Part shown: positions 24,785-34,821 of the stretch, one piece after another | How positions within the stretch are numbered: the first letter of the stretch is position 1 | How the letters are laid out: every line of letters begins with the position of its first letter | Notes under the pieces: model-generated | The model's input: only the letters and a program-made list of their open reading frames with translations | Database searches by the model: none | What the model was told of the DNA's origin: nothing | Made by a program: the position numbers and the translations under genes | Assembly (NCBI RefSeq): GCF_002573715.1 | Contig: NZ_PDHM01000018.1 | Span: forward strand, 208,000 to 271,999 | DNA from: Paenibacillus sp. EZ-K15 | Lineage (GTDB): Bacteria; Bacillota; Bacilli; Paenibacillales; Paenibacillaceae | Reading direction: 5' to 3' | Length of the DNA: 64,000 nucleotides

Positions 24785-25786
24785 CTAGTCTTGTTGTTCT
24801 ACAGCATTCTCTTCTTCTTTAATCAAACCCGCGAAGAGGGCATGAACGAACTGCTCCGAGTCAAAGGTCTGAAGGTCGCCCATTTTCTCTCCCAAGCCTA
24901 CCAGCTTCACCGGAAGATTCAACTCTTGACGAATCGCGATCACGATGCCGCCCTTAGCCGTTCCATCCAGCTTGGTTAATACGAGGCCGGTCACGCCGCT
25001 CTTCTCCCCAAACAGCTTCGCCTGGCTCAGCGCATTCTGTCCTGTCGTCGCATCAAGGACCATCAGTACCTCATGCGGGGCACTCGGAATTTCACGTTGA
25101 ATGACGCGGAAGATTTTATTCAACTCTTCCATCAGATTCGTTTTGTTCTGAAGGCGTCCCGCCGTATCGCAGAGCAGAACATCCGCTTGCCGCTGCTTGG
25201 CGGCTTGAACCGCATCGAACATGACAGCTGCCGGGTCTGAGCCGGGCTGCTGTTTAATGACTTCAACGCCAACCCGTTCTCCCCATACTTCTAGCTGTTC
25301 AATCGCACCCGCACGGAACGTGTCGCCCGCTGCGAGCAAAACCTTCTTGCCCTCCTGCTTGTAACGATGCGCAAGCTTGCCAATCGTAGTTGTTTTACCG
25401 ACTCCGTTAACGCCGACAAACAGAATGACCGTAATGCCATCCGGATTCTCCCGCAGCTCATTGCTGCTGTCATCACGAAGGAGTCCCATCAGCTTCTCTG
25501 ACAATACTGGCTGCAGATCGGCAGCGTCTTCAATCCGCCGTTTCTTCACTTCGGCACGAAGATCGTCCATCAGATCCATCACGGTATTCACGCCGACATC
25601 AGCACCAATCAGAATCTCTTCCAATTCCTCATAGAATTCTTCATCGATCTTTTTCCGGCGGATCACCAGGTCCGACACTTTCTCGATAAATCCCTTCCGA
25701 GTTTTCTCAAGTCCGTCGCGGAACTGTTTTGTTACGTTTTCCGTTTTGCTGGAAATGCTCTCTTTTAACTTCTTAAAAAAGCTCAT
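24785..25786 (-). CDS. ftsY: Signal recognition particle receptor FtsY
   Basis: 333-residue SRP receptor GTPase. The short N-terminal A region (MSFFKKLKESISSKTEN) is followed by the N domain and G domain: GVNGVGKTTTIGKLAHRY near residue 124, DTAGRLQNK near 208 and TKLDGTAKGG near 270, ending in GLGEKMGDLQTFD. It docks Ffh-ribosome complexes at the membrane. ATG 25786 follows GGAGG. It is 27 bases after smc, the normal rnc-smc-ftsY order. Confidence 0.98.
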   Translation of the reverse strand: MSFFKKLKESISSKTENVTKQFRDGLEKTRKGFIEKVSDLVIRRKKIDEEFYEELEEILIGADVGVNTVMDLMDDLRAEVKKRRIEDAADLQPVLSEKLMGLLRDDSSNELRENPDGITVILFVGVNGVGKTTTIGKLAHRYKQEGKKVLLAAGDTFRAGAIEQLEVWGERVGVEVIKQQPGSDPAAVMFDAVQAAKQRQADVLLCDTAGRLQNKTNLMEELNKIFRVIQREIPSAPHEVLMVLDATTGQNALSQAKLFGEKSGVTGLVLTKLDGTAKGGIVIAIRQELNLPVKLVGLGEKMGDLQTFDSEQFVHALFAGLIKEEENAVEQQD

Positions 25787-25813
25787 ACGTACCCTCCATG
25801 TCGTTATGTTAAA

Positions 25814-28800
25814 TTAGGCAATCTCCGCTTCCTCATTCTCAAGCTTGACGGACACCAGCTTCGACACGCCGCCTTCTTCCATCGTGACGCCGTACAGCAC
25901 ATCCGCCTCTTCCATCGTTCCTTTGCGGTGGGTGACCACAATAAACTGCGTTTGTTCAGAGAACTCCCGCAAATACTGGGCAAATCGGACCACGTTCGCT
26001 TCATCCAGCGCCGCTTCGACCTCATCCAGTACGCAGAACGGAACCGGCTTCACCTGCAAAATGGCAAACAGCAGCGCCATAGCGGTTAATGCACGCTCTC
26101 CGCCGGAGAGCAGCTGCAGATTTTGCAGCTTCTTACCAGGGGGCTGTGCGACGATATCGATCCCCGTCTCAAGCAATCGATCCGGATCGATCAGGACCAG
26201 GTCGGCTCGTCCACCTCCGAACAGCTTCGTAAATACCGTGCCGAACTCGCGCCGGATCGCATCGAACGTCAGCTTGAAGCGCTTGGACATTTCATCGTCC
26301 ATTTCCTTAATGACCTGGTACAGCGTTGTCTTCGCTTCAACGAGATCCGCCTTTTGCTCACTCAAGAACAGATATCTCTCATTGACACGCTGATACTCTT
26401 CAATGGCCCCAAGATTCACATCTCCGAGGGAAGTTATCGACCTTTTCAAGTCACGTACTTCGTTCTGAGCGGCAGTGATGTCTTCCGGAATCGGATACCG
26501 CTGCTTGGCAAGCTCATAACTCAGCTCATAGTCCTCGCTTAATTTCTTCAATATATTCTCAAGCTCAACATCGAGCCGGTTTACCCCAATCTCGGTCTGG
26601 CGAAGCTGATCATCCACGGACCGCAGCTGCGTACGCTGTTCCTTGGTTTCGCTCTCTTCCAGCTCCAGCTTCCGGCTTAGCGCGGTGCGTGCAGCCCGTT
26701 TGAATTCAAGCTGCTGCGTCGCCTCTTCCTTCTTCAGCTTGTACTGGTTCAGATCCTCGATCTGCTTCACGCTTTCGCTTTCGTTCTGATTCAGGTCGGC
26801 TTGAACGGAGGCCAGCATCGTGCGGTTCTGCTTCTGCTCCTTCTCATGGTTGTCGACATCCGACTGAAGGCGCTTGAGCTGTTCCTCCAGCGAGAAGGTT
26901 TCCTGATCCAGCTTTCCTTCGCGAACCTTGAGGTTCGTCAGCTGACTCTGGAGCTCTTCCTTCGCCGATTCATTTGCTTTCCGGGCAAACTCTGCAGCTT
27001 GGATGGCCAGATGGGTTGATTTCTCTTCTTCCTCCAGCTCGGACAACAGCTTCTGCGCGCGTTCACGGCTTGCCTGAATCTCTTTGGCTTCCTTCTCTTG
27101 ACTGCTCTTCTCTTCGCCTGCCAGCTCGGCTTGTTCGAGGACGTGGCGCAGCTCATGCTCAAGCTGCTTGCGGTCCCCTGCAGCCTGCTGTTCCTCAATC
27201 CGCTTATCGTCTCCGGCTTTACGGAGCTCGTCCAGCTTATCCTGAGATTCAATCATTTGATTCCGGACGCTTTCAATGCCCTGCTGCAGCTTCTCCAGCT
27301 GCTTCTCGGTTTCCGAAATTTCCTGATCCAGCTGCTCCAACTGACGCTTGCGTCCCAGCAGACTGTTCGTTTTCTTGTGCTGACTACCGCCTGTCATAGA
27401 TCCGCCTGCATTGACCACGTCTCCCTCGAGCGTGACTACGCGGAAGCGATAGGAAAATCTGGCGGCAATTTTGTTCGCTTGCTCCAAGGTCTCGGCGATA
27501 ACGACATTACCCAGAAGGCTGCCGACGATGTTGCTATATCTGGAATCATACTTCACCAGCTCGGAGCCAAAGCCTACAAACCCGGCTTCCCCTTCCGCCA
27601 AATGCCGGTCGGATGCGGATACGTTCCGCGGACGAATGACGTCCAGAGGCAGAAAGGTCGCCCGACCTAACTGGCGCTGCTTCAGGAAGGCAATCGCCTG
27701 CCTGGATACGGATTCATTCTCCATGACGATATGCTGAACCGATGCGCCAAGGGCGGTCTCCATCGCAAGCTCCAGCTTTTCCGGTACACGAATAAGCTCG
27801 GCCACCGCACCATGGACGCCATGGAGCACGGATTTGCGGGATGCCTTCAGCACTTCTTTAACACCTAGCATAAATCCGTCAAAATCGTCCTGAAGCTCTT
27901 TCATGGTATCGCGGCGGGAAATTTGCGCTTCCCGCTTCTGCTCCCATTTCCGAAGGGCTCCCTGCGTCTCTTCCTGCAATTTCTGCAGGGATTGATATCG
28001 CTCGCTCTCGCTGATATAACCGCTGCGAAGGTCGGCAATCTCTTTACCGAAGCGTTCAATGCTTCGATCGATACTCTCTTTGCGGCGGAGCAAATCCTCT
28101 TTCAGGGCTTCCCACTTACCTGACTCTTCTTGTGCTCGATTCATCCGCCGGTCCAGCGCCTCCTGCTGCTGGTCCGCATACCGGATTTCATTCCGCGCTT
28201 GAGCCATTTGGTTCATAAGCTCTAACAAATTCCCCTTCAAGCTCTCTTCCTGCTGCTGGCTGATTCCGCCAGTTACGCCCACCAGCTTCGCTTCTTCCGC
28301 AGACAGCTGATCCCGCACTTGGGTTAATTCCTGCTGGAGCTCTTGCAGCTTGCTCTTCATGCTCGCAAGCTCGCTTACGCGCTCTCCCAAACGATGATCG
28401 CCTGATTGCAAACTTTCTTCCAGCTGCTCGCGCGTACGTTCCAGGTTACGGCGGCGCTCCTTAAGCACCTCGCCATAGCCTTCGCTCTTCTCAAACAGCT
28501 CGCTGAATTGAAGCAACTGGCTCTGCAGATCCTCAACTTCCTGTTCCAGCTGGCGCAGCGCCGATCTGTCACTCTCCAGCTTGGCATCGTGCGCGGATAC
28601 AACGGTGGACAGAGCAAGCTGCTCTTCCTTTAGCTGCTCCAGCTTGGCATTCGCCTCGCTCCATGAGGTATGTATCTGTTCGATCTGATACACATACAGA
28701 GAGATTTCCTTATGTTTCAGCTCCTCCCGAAGCTCCTTGTAGCGAATAGCCTTCTCGGACTGCTCTTTCAGCGGTCCGATCTGATCCTCAAGCTCTGTGA

Positions 28801-29383
28801 CCAAGTCGTGGATACGAAGCAGGTTTTGCTCCGTTTCATCCAGCTTGCGCACAGACTCTTTTTTACGAGATTTATATTTAACGATCCCGGATGCTTCCTC
28901 AAAAATCCCCCGACGATCTTCTGAACGTGTACTCAAAATTTCCTCTATACGGCCTTGTCCAATAATGGAATAGGCTTCTTTACCGATTCCGGTGTCCATG
29001 AACAGCTCCGTAATATCCTTGAGTCGGCACGATTGCCTATTAATGAAATACTCGCTGTCCCCGCTGCGGTGCACCCGTCTGGTTACGGTTACCTCATTAA
29101 AATCCAGCGGCAACACATGGTCCTCGTTGTCCAGCGTAAGGGAGACCTCTCCATAATTAACCGCTTTGCGCGCATCACTCCCGGCAAAGATAATATCCTC
29201 CATCTTGCCGCCGCGAAGCGATTTGGCGCTTTGCTCACCGAGCACCCAGCGGATCCCATCGGAAATGTTGCTCTTACCGCTGCCATTCGGACCTACAACG
29301 GCTGTAATTCCCCGGACAAATTCCATCTCCGTCTTGTCGGCAAACGATTTAAATCCTGCTAACTCGATCCGTTTCAAAAACAT
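25814..29383 (-). CDS. smc: Chromosome partition protein SMC
   Basis: 1189 residues from ATG 29383; an upstream in-frame start would add an odd N-tail. Walker A GPNGSGKSNISDGIRWVLGE near residue 32; first coiled coil (about 170-500); hinge (about 510-660, FMLGVKEVLK, VHGAVAELIRV, SMTGGS); second coiled coil; then the ABC signature LSGGERALTAMALLFA and Walker B FCVLDEVEAALDEANV near 1100. Works with ScpA/ScpB to compact and segregate the chromosome. Lies between rnc and ftsY. Confidence 0.98.
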   Translation of the reverse strand: MFLKRIELAGFKSFADKTEMEFVRGITAVVGPNGSGKSNISDGIRWVLGEQSAKSLRGGKMEDIIFAGSDARKAVNYGEVSLTLDNEDHVLPLDFNEVTVTRRVHRSGDSEYFINRQSCRLKDITELFMDTGIGKEAYSIIGQGRIEEILSTRSEDRRGIFEEASGIVKYKSRKKESVRKLDETEQNLLRIHDLVTELEDQIGPLKEQSEKAIRYKELREELKHKEISLYVYQIEQIHTSWSEANAKLEQLKEEQLALSTVVSAHDAKLESDRSALRQLEQEVEDLQSQLLQFSELFEKSEGYGEVLKERRRNLERTREQLEESLQSGDHRLGERVSELASMKSKLQELQQELTQVRDQLSAEEAKLVGVTGGISQQQEESLKGNLLELMNQMAQARNEIRYADQQQEALDRRMNRAQEESGKWEALKEDLLRRKESIDRSIERFGKEIADLRSGYISESERYQSLQKLQEETQGALRKWEQKREAQISRRDTMKELQDDFDGFMLGVKEVLKASRKSVLHGVHGAVAELIRVPEKLELAMETALGASVQHIVMENESVSRQAIAFLKQRQLGRATFLPLDVIRPRNVSASDRHLAEGEAGFVGFGSELVKYDSRYSNIVGSLLGNVVIAETLEQANKIAARFSYRFRVVTLEGDVVNAGGSMTGGSQHKKTNSLLGRKRQLEQLDQEISETEKQLEKLQQGIESVRNQMIESQDKLDELRKAGDDKRIEEQQAAGDRKQLEHELRHVLEQAELAGEEKSSQEKEAKEIQASRERAQKLLSELEEEEKSTHLAIQAAEFARKANESAKEELQSQLTNLKVREGKLDQETFSLEEQLKRLQSDVDNHEKEQKQNRTMLASVQADLNQNESESVKQIEDLNQYKLKKEEATQQLEFKRAARTALSRKLELEESETKEQRTQLRSVDDQLRQTEIGVNRLDVELENILKKLSEDYELSYELAKQRYPIPEDITAAQNEVRDLKRSITSLGDVNLGAIEEYQRVNERYLFLSEQKADLVEAKTTLYQVIKEMDDEMSKRFKLTFDAIRREFGTVFTKLFGGGRADLVLIDPDRLLETGIDIVAQPPGKKLQNLQLLSGGERALTAMALLFAILQVKPVPFCVLDEVEAALDEANVVRFAQYLREFSEQTQFIVVTHRKGTMEEADVLYGVTMEEGGVSKLVSVKLENEEAEIA

Positions 29384-29507
29384 ATTCGACCTATCACCTC
29401 TCCTGCTATTGTACCACAAGTAGAATCGGCTTCACCGCCGTCTTTGGACGAGGTCCATCAACGTTATAAGCAGCTGTCCATTTATAAAGACAGACAACGA
29501 AAAGAGC

Positions 29508-29550
29508 AAAAAACAGTCATCCTATCCGGGTCCGGTTATCCGCTTGACTG
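29508..29550 (-). terminator. Hairpin with T-run between rnc and smc
   Basis: On the minus strand CAGTC and GACTG flank an inner CCGG/CCGG stem and are followed by TTTTTTG. The gap 29384-29587 holds nothing else that I can call; partial termination between rnc and smc is likely. Confidence 0.5.
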
Positions 29551-29587
29551 CTCTTTGCTCTTTGTTTGTCATCACATCAGCGAAGCT

Positions 29588-30289
29588 TTAGGCATCCGCA
29601 CGTTTCAGCTGCTTTAAGGCTACTGCCGCTGCCTGCTGCTCTGCTTCTTTCTTGGATCTGCCGCTTCCGCGTCCAAGACATTCGCTTCCCATGTAAACCT
29701 CCGAGACAAACTCCCGCTCATGTGCCGGTCCTCGCTCTTCTACGATACGATATTCCAGTGCGCCCATGCCGTGATGCTGGGTCAGTTCCTGAAGCTCGGT
29801 CTTATAATCGCTCATCTGCGGACGACCGTTGACGGTCACCGTGGGAAAGACATGGTCGCTTAAAAACCGGCGAACCGCTTCCAATCCCTGATCCAGATAA
29901 AGCGCCCCCACAAATGACTCAAATACGTCTGCCAGAAGAGCCGGGCGGGTTCGACCGCCCGTCATTTCCTCTCCTTTGCCTAGCAGAACGTAACGACCAA
30001 AATCCAGACCTACAGCGAATTGAACCAAGGAAGGCTCGCATACGATAGCGGCCCGCAGCTTGGTTAACTCACCTTCCGGACGGTCCGGAAATAGGTTGTA
30101 TAAGAATTCGCTCACCGTCAGCTCCAGGACAGCATCCCCGAGAAATTCAAGACGCTCGTTGTCCTGGCTCTGACTGAAGCGATGTTCGTTTACATAAGAT
30201 GCGTGGGTAAAGGCCTGCTTCAGCAGCATTGCATTGCGAAACTGGATTTGAAGTTTATGCTGTAACTGCTTCAGATCTCCACTCAACAC
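29588..30289 (-). CDS. rnc: Ribonuclease III
   Basis: 233-residue double-strand-specific endonuclease for rRNA and mRNA processing. The signature NERLEFLGDAVLEL near residue 43 carries the catalytic Glu and Asp; the second acidic pair is in LADVFESFVGALYLDQG near 117. The C-terminal dsRNA-binding domain (about 160-230) has YKTELQELTQHH and GSGRSKKEAEQQAAAVAL. TTG 30289 is used as start, eight bases after AAGGGG and nine bases after the fabF stop. Confidence 0.97.
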   Translation of the reverse strand: MLSGDLKQLQHKLQIQFRNAMLLKQAFTHASYVNEHRFSQSQDNERLEFLGDAVLELTVSEFLYNLFPDRPEGELTKLRAAIVCEPSLVQFAVGLDFGRYVLLGKGEEMTGGRTRPALLADVFESFVGALYLDQGLEAVRRFLSDHVFPTVTVNGRPQMSDYKTELQELTQHHGMGALEYRIVEERGPAHEREFVSEVYMGSECLGRGSGRSKKEAEQQAAAVALKQLKRADA

Positions 30290-30298
30290 ACTGTCCCC

Positions 30299-31537
30299 TT
30301 ACTCGGCGTATTTTTTCAGGATAATCGTAGCATTATGCCCGCCAAATCCAAACGAATTGGACATAACGATATCCAAATCGGCTTTACGCGGGTGATTCGG
30401 TACGTAGTCAAGATCGCATTCCGGATCTTGATCCTCCAGGTTAATCGTTGGTGCAATGATTTGGTTCTTCAAGCTCAGTCCGCAGATAACGGCCTCAACA
30501 CCGCCAGCAGCCCCAAGCAAATGACCTGTCATCGACTTGGTTGAACTAACGGCCACTTTATAGGCATGGTCACCGAGAGCCATCTTAACGGCCTTCGTTT
30601 CCGAGCGGTCACCCACCGGCGTTGAAGTCCCGTGAGCATTAATGTAATCCACTTCCTCCGGCGCAATGCCTGCGTCACGAATCGCCATCTTCATGCAGCG
30701 GGCTGCTCCATCCGGATCCGGTTCGGTAATATGATGGGCATCGGCACTAAGGCCATAGCCAACCACCTCGGCATAAATGTTGGCACCGCGTTTCAACGCA
30801 TGCTCCAGGGATTCGATCACAAGTACGCCCGCGCCTTCACCCATTACAAAACCGTCGCGGCCGGTATCGAATGGCCGGCTGGCTTTCTCCGGCTCGTCAT
30901 TGCGGGTTGACATTGCACGCATAGCGCAGAAACCAGCCATCCCTGTTGGACGAATGGTTGCCTCCGCCCCGCCGCAGATCATGACATCCGCATCACCACG
31001 CTGAATCAGACGATATGAATCGCCGATCGAATGCGTTCCGGTAGCACAAGCCGTAACCTGTGTGGTGTTCGGACCCTTGGCTCCCAGATTGATCGACATC
31101 TGGCCTGAGGCCATGTTGGCGATCATCATCGGAATAAAGAATGGGCTTACACGTTTCGGGCCCTTCTCGAGCAGGATATTATGCTGATCCTCCCAAGTTC
31201 CCAAACCGCCGATACCCGATCCGATCGATACGCCAACACGCTCTGCATCGGCATTCACTCCAATTTCAAGACCACTGTCCTCAAGCGCCTTCGAACCGGC
31301 TGCAACCGCAAGCTGTACAAAACGGTCCATCCTGCGGGCTTCTTTGCGATCCATGTAATCCTCCGGATTAAAATCCTTCATGGATGCTGCGATCTGCGTT
31401 GTGTAATCACTCACATCAAATGCTTCGATGCGGGATACGCCAGACTTGCCTTCCATCAAACTGTTCCAGAATGTATCCAGGTCTTGACCAATCGAGGTCA
31501 TGACTCCCATTCCTGTTACAACGACTCTATGTTTCAA
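30299..31537 (-). CDS. fabF: 3-oxoacyl-[acyl-carrier-protein] synthase II
   Basis: 412-residue elongating condensing enzyme of type II fatty acid synthesis. Cys-His-His triad: nucleophile in VTACATGTHSIGDS near residue 165, His in INAHGTSTPVGD near 304, and His in SSTKSMTGHLLGAAGG near 341. TTG 31537 follows AGAGGTGA. It lies after acpP, with a hairpin in the 161-base gap, and before rnc, as in B. subtilis. Confidence 0.98.
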   Translation of the reverse strand: MKHRVVVTGMGVMTSIGQDLDTFWNSLMEGKSGVSRIEAFDVSDYTTQIAASMKDFNPEDYMDRKEARRMDRFVQLAVAAGSKALEDSGLEIGVNADAERVGVSIGSGIGGLGTWEDQHNILLEKGPKRVSPFFIPMMIANMASGQMSINLGAKGPNTTQVTACATGTHSIGDSYRLIQRGDADVMICGGAEATIRPTGMAGFCAMRAMSTRNDEPEKASRPFDTGRDGFVMGEGAGVLVIESLEHALKRGANIYAEVVGYGLSADAHHITEPDPDGAARCMKMAIRDAGIAPEEVDYINAHGTSTPVGDRSETKAVKMALGDHAYKVAVSSTKSMTGHLLGAAGGVEAVICGLSLKNQIIAPTINLEDQDPECDLDYVPNHPRKADLDIVMSNSFGFGGHNATIILKKYAE

Positions 31538-31657
31538 ACAGACTCACCTCTATGTGGACTGCCCGTCCATCTATGAGGCCGCACACGCAGACTCATGATA
31601 ACGAAGGCAGTAATAATCTATCACTTGTTCGTTCTAAAGCTTGGATTGAATGTGGAG

Positions 31658-31686
31658 AAGTCCCGTCTTGCTAAAGAACGGGACTT
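31658..31686 (-). terminator. Hairpin between acpP and fabF
   Basis: AAGTCCCGT and ACGGGACTT form a nine-bp stem just after the acpP stop. The following T content is low (TTCTCC), so it may protect the abundant acpP mRNA or only attenuate. Confidence 0.5.
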
Positions 31687-31698
31687 AACTGTAATGAC

Positions 31699-31932
31699 TT
31701 AGGTATGAGATTGTATGTAATTTACAACTTCACCTACGGTCGTAATTTTCTCCGCATCTTCATCAGAGATCTCCATATCAAACTCATCTTCCAACTCCAT
31801 CACCAATTCAACTACATCGAGAGAATCAGCTCCAAGGTCGTCTTTGAAAGATGCTTCTAATGTTACGTCGGCTTCGTCAACACCCAGGCGGTCGATAACG
31901 ATGCGTTTCACGCGTTCCAATACATCGGACAT
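31699..31932 (-). CDS. acpP: Acyl carrier protein
   Basis: 77 residues from ATG 31932; a GTG nine bases upstream overlaps the AGGAGGTG site. Acidic four-helix protein. The phosphopantetheine attachment Ser is in DDLGADSLDVVELVMELE near residue 37. Carries the growing fatty acyl chain between the Fab enzymes encoded around it. Confidence 0.98.
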   Translation of the reverse strand: MSDVLERVKRIVIDRLGVDEADVTLEASFKDDLGADSLDVVELVMELEDEFDMEISDEDAEKITTVGEVVNYIQSHT

Positions 31933-32041
31933 CCGGCTCACCTCCTCTTGGTAATTATACGAGATATGACTTCAAATTGCCATAGAAGGCATTTGAAAAC
32001 GATTTAATGCCCGGCGGCCAGCGCCGGAACAGTAGCGGCGT

Positions 32042-32791
32042 CTACATATACATGCCGCCATCCACATGCAGCACTTGTCCAGTCATATAGGATGCACTGG
32101 AAGATGCTAGAAAAGCAACCACGCCGGCAATTTCCTCCGGCTGACCCAATCGGGCGAGCGGAATTCCGCCAAGCAGGCCTTCCCGCATGTCCTCAGGAAG
32201 TTCCCGGGTCATATCGGTATCGATAAAACCAGGTGCCACGGCGTTCACCGTAATTCCACGGGAAGCGAGCTCCCGCGCGGCTGATTTGGTCAGACCGATG
32301 ACTCCGGCTTTGGCCGCAACATAGTTGGCCTGCCCTGGATTACCAAGCGCTCCGACAACGGAGGATATATTGATAATGCGTCCATAACGTTGTTTCATCA
32401 TGGGACGCGTCACCGCCTTAAGACAATTGAATACCCCTTTAAGATTCGTTTCGATTACCTGATCGAACTCCTCTTCCTTCATCCGCATGATTAGATTATC
32501 TCTAGTAATCCCTGCATTATTCACCAGGATATCAATTCGACCAAAAGTCTCCAACACCTGCTTTACCATTGCATCGGCTTCTTCGGTCCGTCCAACGTTG
32601 GATTTAACCGCGATCGCCGATACGCCCTTTGCGCGAATCGCTTCCACAACCTCGACTGCAGCTGCTTCGCTTCCTGCGTAATTAACAGCAACGTTAGCGC
32701 CCAGATCGGCAAGTCCGAGAGCAATGCTCCGGCCAATGCCGCGGGAAGCACCCGTAACAAGCGCAGTCTGTCCTTTTAGAGCTTCACTCAT
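32042..32791 (-). CDS. fabG: 3-oxoacyl-[acyl-carrier-protein] reductase
   Basis: 249-residue short-chain dehydrogenase that reduces beta-ketoacyl-ACP with NADPH. TGASRGIGRSIA near residue 14 is the cofactor loop, NNAGITRDN near 90, catalytic Ser in ISSVVGALGNPG near 142, and YVAAKAG (Tyr, Lys) near 157. ATG 32791 follows AAAGGAGG. Between fabD and acpP, as usual. Confidence 0.98.
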   Translation of the reverse strand: MSEALKGQTALVTGASRGIGRSIALGLADLGANVAVNYAGSEAAAVEVVEAIRAKGVSAIAVKSNVGRTEEADAMVKQVLETFGRIDILVNNAGITRDNLIMRMKEEEFDQVIETNLKGVFNCLKAVTRPMMKQRYGRIINISSVVGALGNPGQANYVAAKAGVIGLTKSAARELASRGITVNAVAPGFIDTDMTRELPEDMREGLLGGIPLARLGQPEEIAGVVAFLASSSASYMTGQVLHVDGGMYM

Positions 32792-32837
32792 ACCTATTCC
32801 TCCTTTCCAGAGTGATCTGGTTTTTATCCATCGTTAT

Positions 32838-33770
32838 TTATACGACCGTCTCCAAACTGCTGACGCTGTCCAGACTATTTACATTAATGACTTTGACGGA
32901 TTTGTCAATCTTCTTGATCAAACCGCTGAGTACACTGCCAGGACCAATCTCGACGAAGGTATCCACGCCTTGAGCGATCATCCATTCCACGCTGTCATGC
33001 CATAACACGGGGGAGTATACCTGTTCCACCAGCAAACCGCGGATGGCAGCGGCATCTTCCACTGAACGCGCCGTCACATTGGCAACTACCGGCACGGAAG
33101 GGGTATTAAACGCAGCCTGCTCCAGTTTACCAGCCAGCCGGTCAGCCGCCTCCTTCATCAAGGTCGAATGGAAGGGTCCGCTAACCTCCAGAGGGATAGC
33201 CCGCTTGCCGCCAGCTTCCTTCACTCTTTCTGCAGCAGCTGCGACTCCTTGAGCTGAACCCGAGATGACGATTTGCCCCGGACAGTTCATGTTCGCAAGT
33301 TCTACAACATGTCCCTCTGCCGTAATGCTCTTGCACAGCTCGGACAAAGCCTCACGGTCTGCGCCAAGCACGGCTGCCATTGCGCCTTGACCTCCGGGAA
33401 CGGCTGCCTCCATGTATTCTCCGCGGGCTCTAACGATCGACACAGCTTCTTCAAACGAAAGCACGCCTGCACATACAAGTGCACTGTATTCGCCAAGGGA
33501 ATGGCCCGCAACGTAATCCGGTTCGATCCCCTTGCCGCGAATGGCTTCGAGGTAAGCCATGCTGGTTGTGAGTAGAGCTGGCTGAGTATTTACCGTTTGT
33601 TTCAAATCTTCATCAGGACCATTAAAAATAATGGAGCTGAGCGGAAATCCAAGCTGATCATCCGCGGCTAGAAAAAGATCCCTTACGGCAGGAACCGCAT
33701 CATAGGCATCCTTACCCATTCCGACGGACTGAGCGCCTTGACCAGGAAATATAAATGCTGTTTTACCCAA
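32838..33770 (-). CDS. fabD: Malonyl-CoA:ACP transacylase
   Basis: 310-residue enzyme that loads malonyl units onto ACP. FPGQGAQSVGMG at the start, catalytic Ser in AGHSLGEYSALV near residue 92, the malonate-binding Arg region IVRARGEYM, and the catalytic His in SGPFHSTLM near 200. TTG 33770 follows AAGGGAG. Part of the FapR-controlled operon. Confidence 0.97.
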   Translation of the reverse strand: MGKTAFIFPGQGAQSVGMGKDAYDAVPAVRDLFLAADDQLGFPLSSIIFNGPDEDLKQTVNTQPALLTTSMAYLEAIRGKGIEPDYVAGHSLGEYSALVCAGVLSFEEAVSIVRARGEYMEAAVPGGQGAMAAVLGADREALSELCKSITAEGHVVELANMNCPGQIVISGSAQGVAAAAERVKEAGGKRAIPLEVSGPFHSTLMKEAADRLAGKLEQAAFNTPSVPVVANVTARSVEDAAAIRGLLVEQVYSPVLWHDSVEWMIAQGVDTFVEIGPGSVLSGLIKKIDKSVKVINVNSLDSVSSLETVV

Positions 33771-33819
33771 AATCGTGAGCTCCCTTCTCTTATTTCACTA
33801 GGCCTAAAAGCTGTTCTGT

Positions 33820-34821
33820 TTACCAGATAAGTACGGAGGAACCCCATGTTAATCCGCCACCAAACCCAACCATCAACACCTTGTCTCCTTCTTTCAGGCG
33901 ACCGGACTCCTGTGCTTCGACAAGAGCTAGCGGCACGGAAGCGGCTGAGGTATTGGCGTATTTATCAACATTGATCATGACCTTCTCTTCCGGAAGCTCC
34001 AATCGCTCCATGGCAGATTTAATAATCCGGATGTTGGCTTGATGAGGAATGAATAAGTCGATATCCTTTTTGTCGATGCCTGCTTTGGATAATACAGCTT
34101 CCGTGGCAGATCCCATTACCCGTACCGCAAATTTGAACACTTCGCGGCCGTTCATATAAATAAAGTGTTTATTCGTGTTAATTGTTTCAGCAGAAGCCGG
34201 CAATCTCGAACCGCCTGCCTCAATGTACAGATGCGCTCCACCTGCACCTTCCGCACCAAGATCAAAGGCTTGGAACCCGCGGCCTTCCGGCACTTCGCCA
34301 ACAATCGCCGCTCCGGCACCGTCGCCGAATAGAACGCAGGTATTACGGTCGGTATAGTCCGTAATGCGGGACAAGCAGTCCACCCCGATCACCAAAGCAT
34401 TGTTGTACATGCCCGTCTTCACGAAATTTGTAGCTGTAGCCAGGCCGTATACAAATCCCGAGCAAGCAGCCGACAGGTCAAATGCCGCCGCTTTTTTGGC
34501 TCCAAGCCGATCCTGAAGCAAACATGCGGTCGATGGAAAGAACATATCCGGCGTAATGGTCGCCACAATAATCAAGTCCAGATCCTCGGCGTTCATTCCG
34601 GCTGATTTCAACGCGTTCACAGCAGCGTGGTAAGCCAAATCCGACGTCGCTTCATTCGGAGCGGCAATATGCCGTTCCCGGATTCCCGTCATCGAGACAA
34701 TCCATTCATCGCTTGTATCTACCATTTTCTCTAAATCACGATTTGACAATATTTTCTCAGGTACGTATTTGCCTGTGCCAATAATACCGACCGGACGCAA
34801 ATTGTTCATTTCCTCACTCAC
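33820..34821 (-). CDS. fabH: 3-oxoacyl-[acyl-carrier-protein] synthase III
   Basis: 333-residue initiating condensing enzyme that joins acyl-CoA and malonyl-ACP and so sets iso/anteiso chain types. Catalytic Cys in SAACSGFVYGLATA near residue 121, His in FIPHQANIRI near 260, Asn in YANTSAASVPLAL near 290. GTG 34821 overlaps the plsX stop by four bases (GTGA); ATG 34809 is an alternative with the GAGG too close. Coupled to plsX. Confidence 0.97.
   Translation of the reverse strand: MSEEMNNLRPVGIIGTGKYVPEKILSNRDLEKMVDTSDEWIVSMTGIRERHIAAPNEATSDLAYHAAVNALKSAGMNAEDLDLIIVATITPDMFFPSTACLLQDRLGAKKAAAFDLSAACSGFVYGLATATNFVKTGMYNNALVIGVDCLSRITDYTDRNTCVLFGDGAGAAIVGEVPEGRGFQAFDLGAEGAGGAHLYIEAGGSRLPASAETINTNKHFIYMNGREVFKFAVRVMGSATEAVLSKAGIDKKDIDLFIPHQANIRIIKSAMERLELPEEKVMINVDKYANTSAASVPLALVEAQESGRLKEGDKVLMVGFGGGLTWGSSVLIW

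Noticed and set aside
32012..32030. GC-rich hairpin CCGGCG/CGCCGG between fabG and acpP as terminator
   Set aside because: The stem is only six pairs and there is no T-run on the transcribed strand; the genes belong to one operon.
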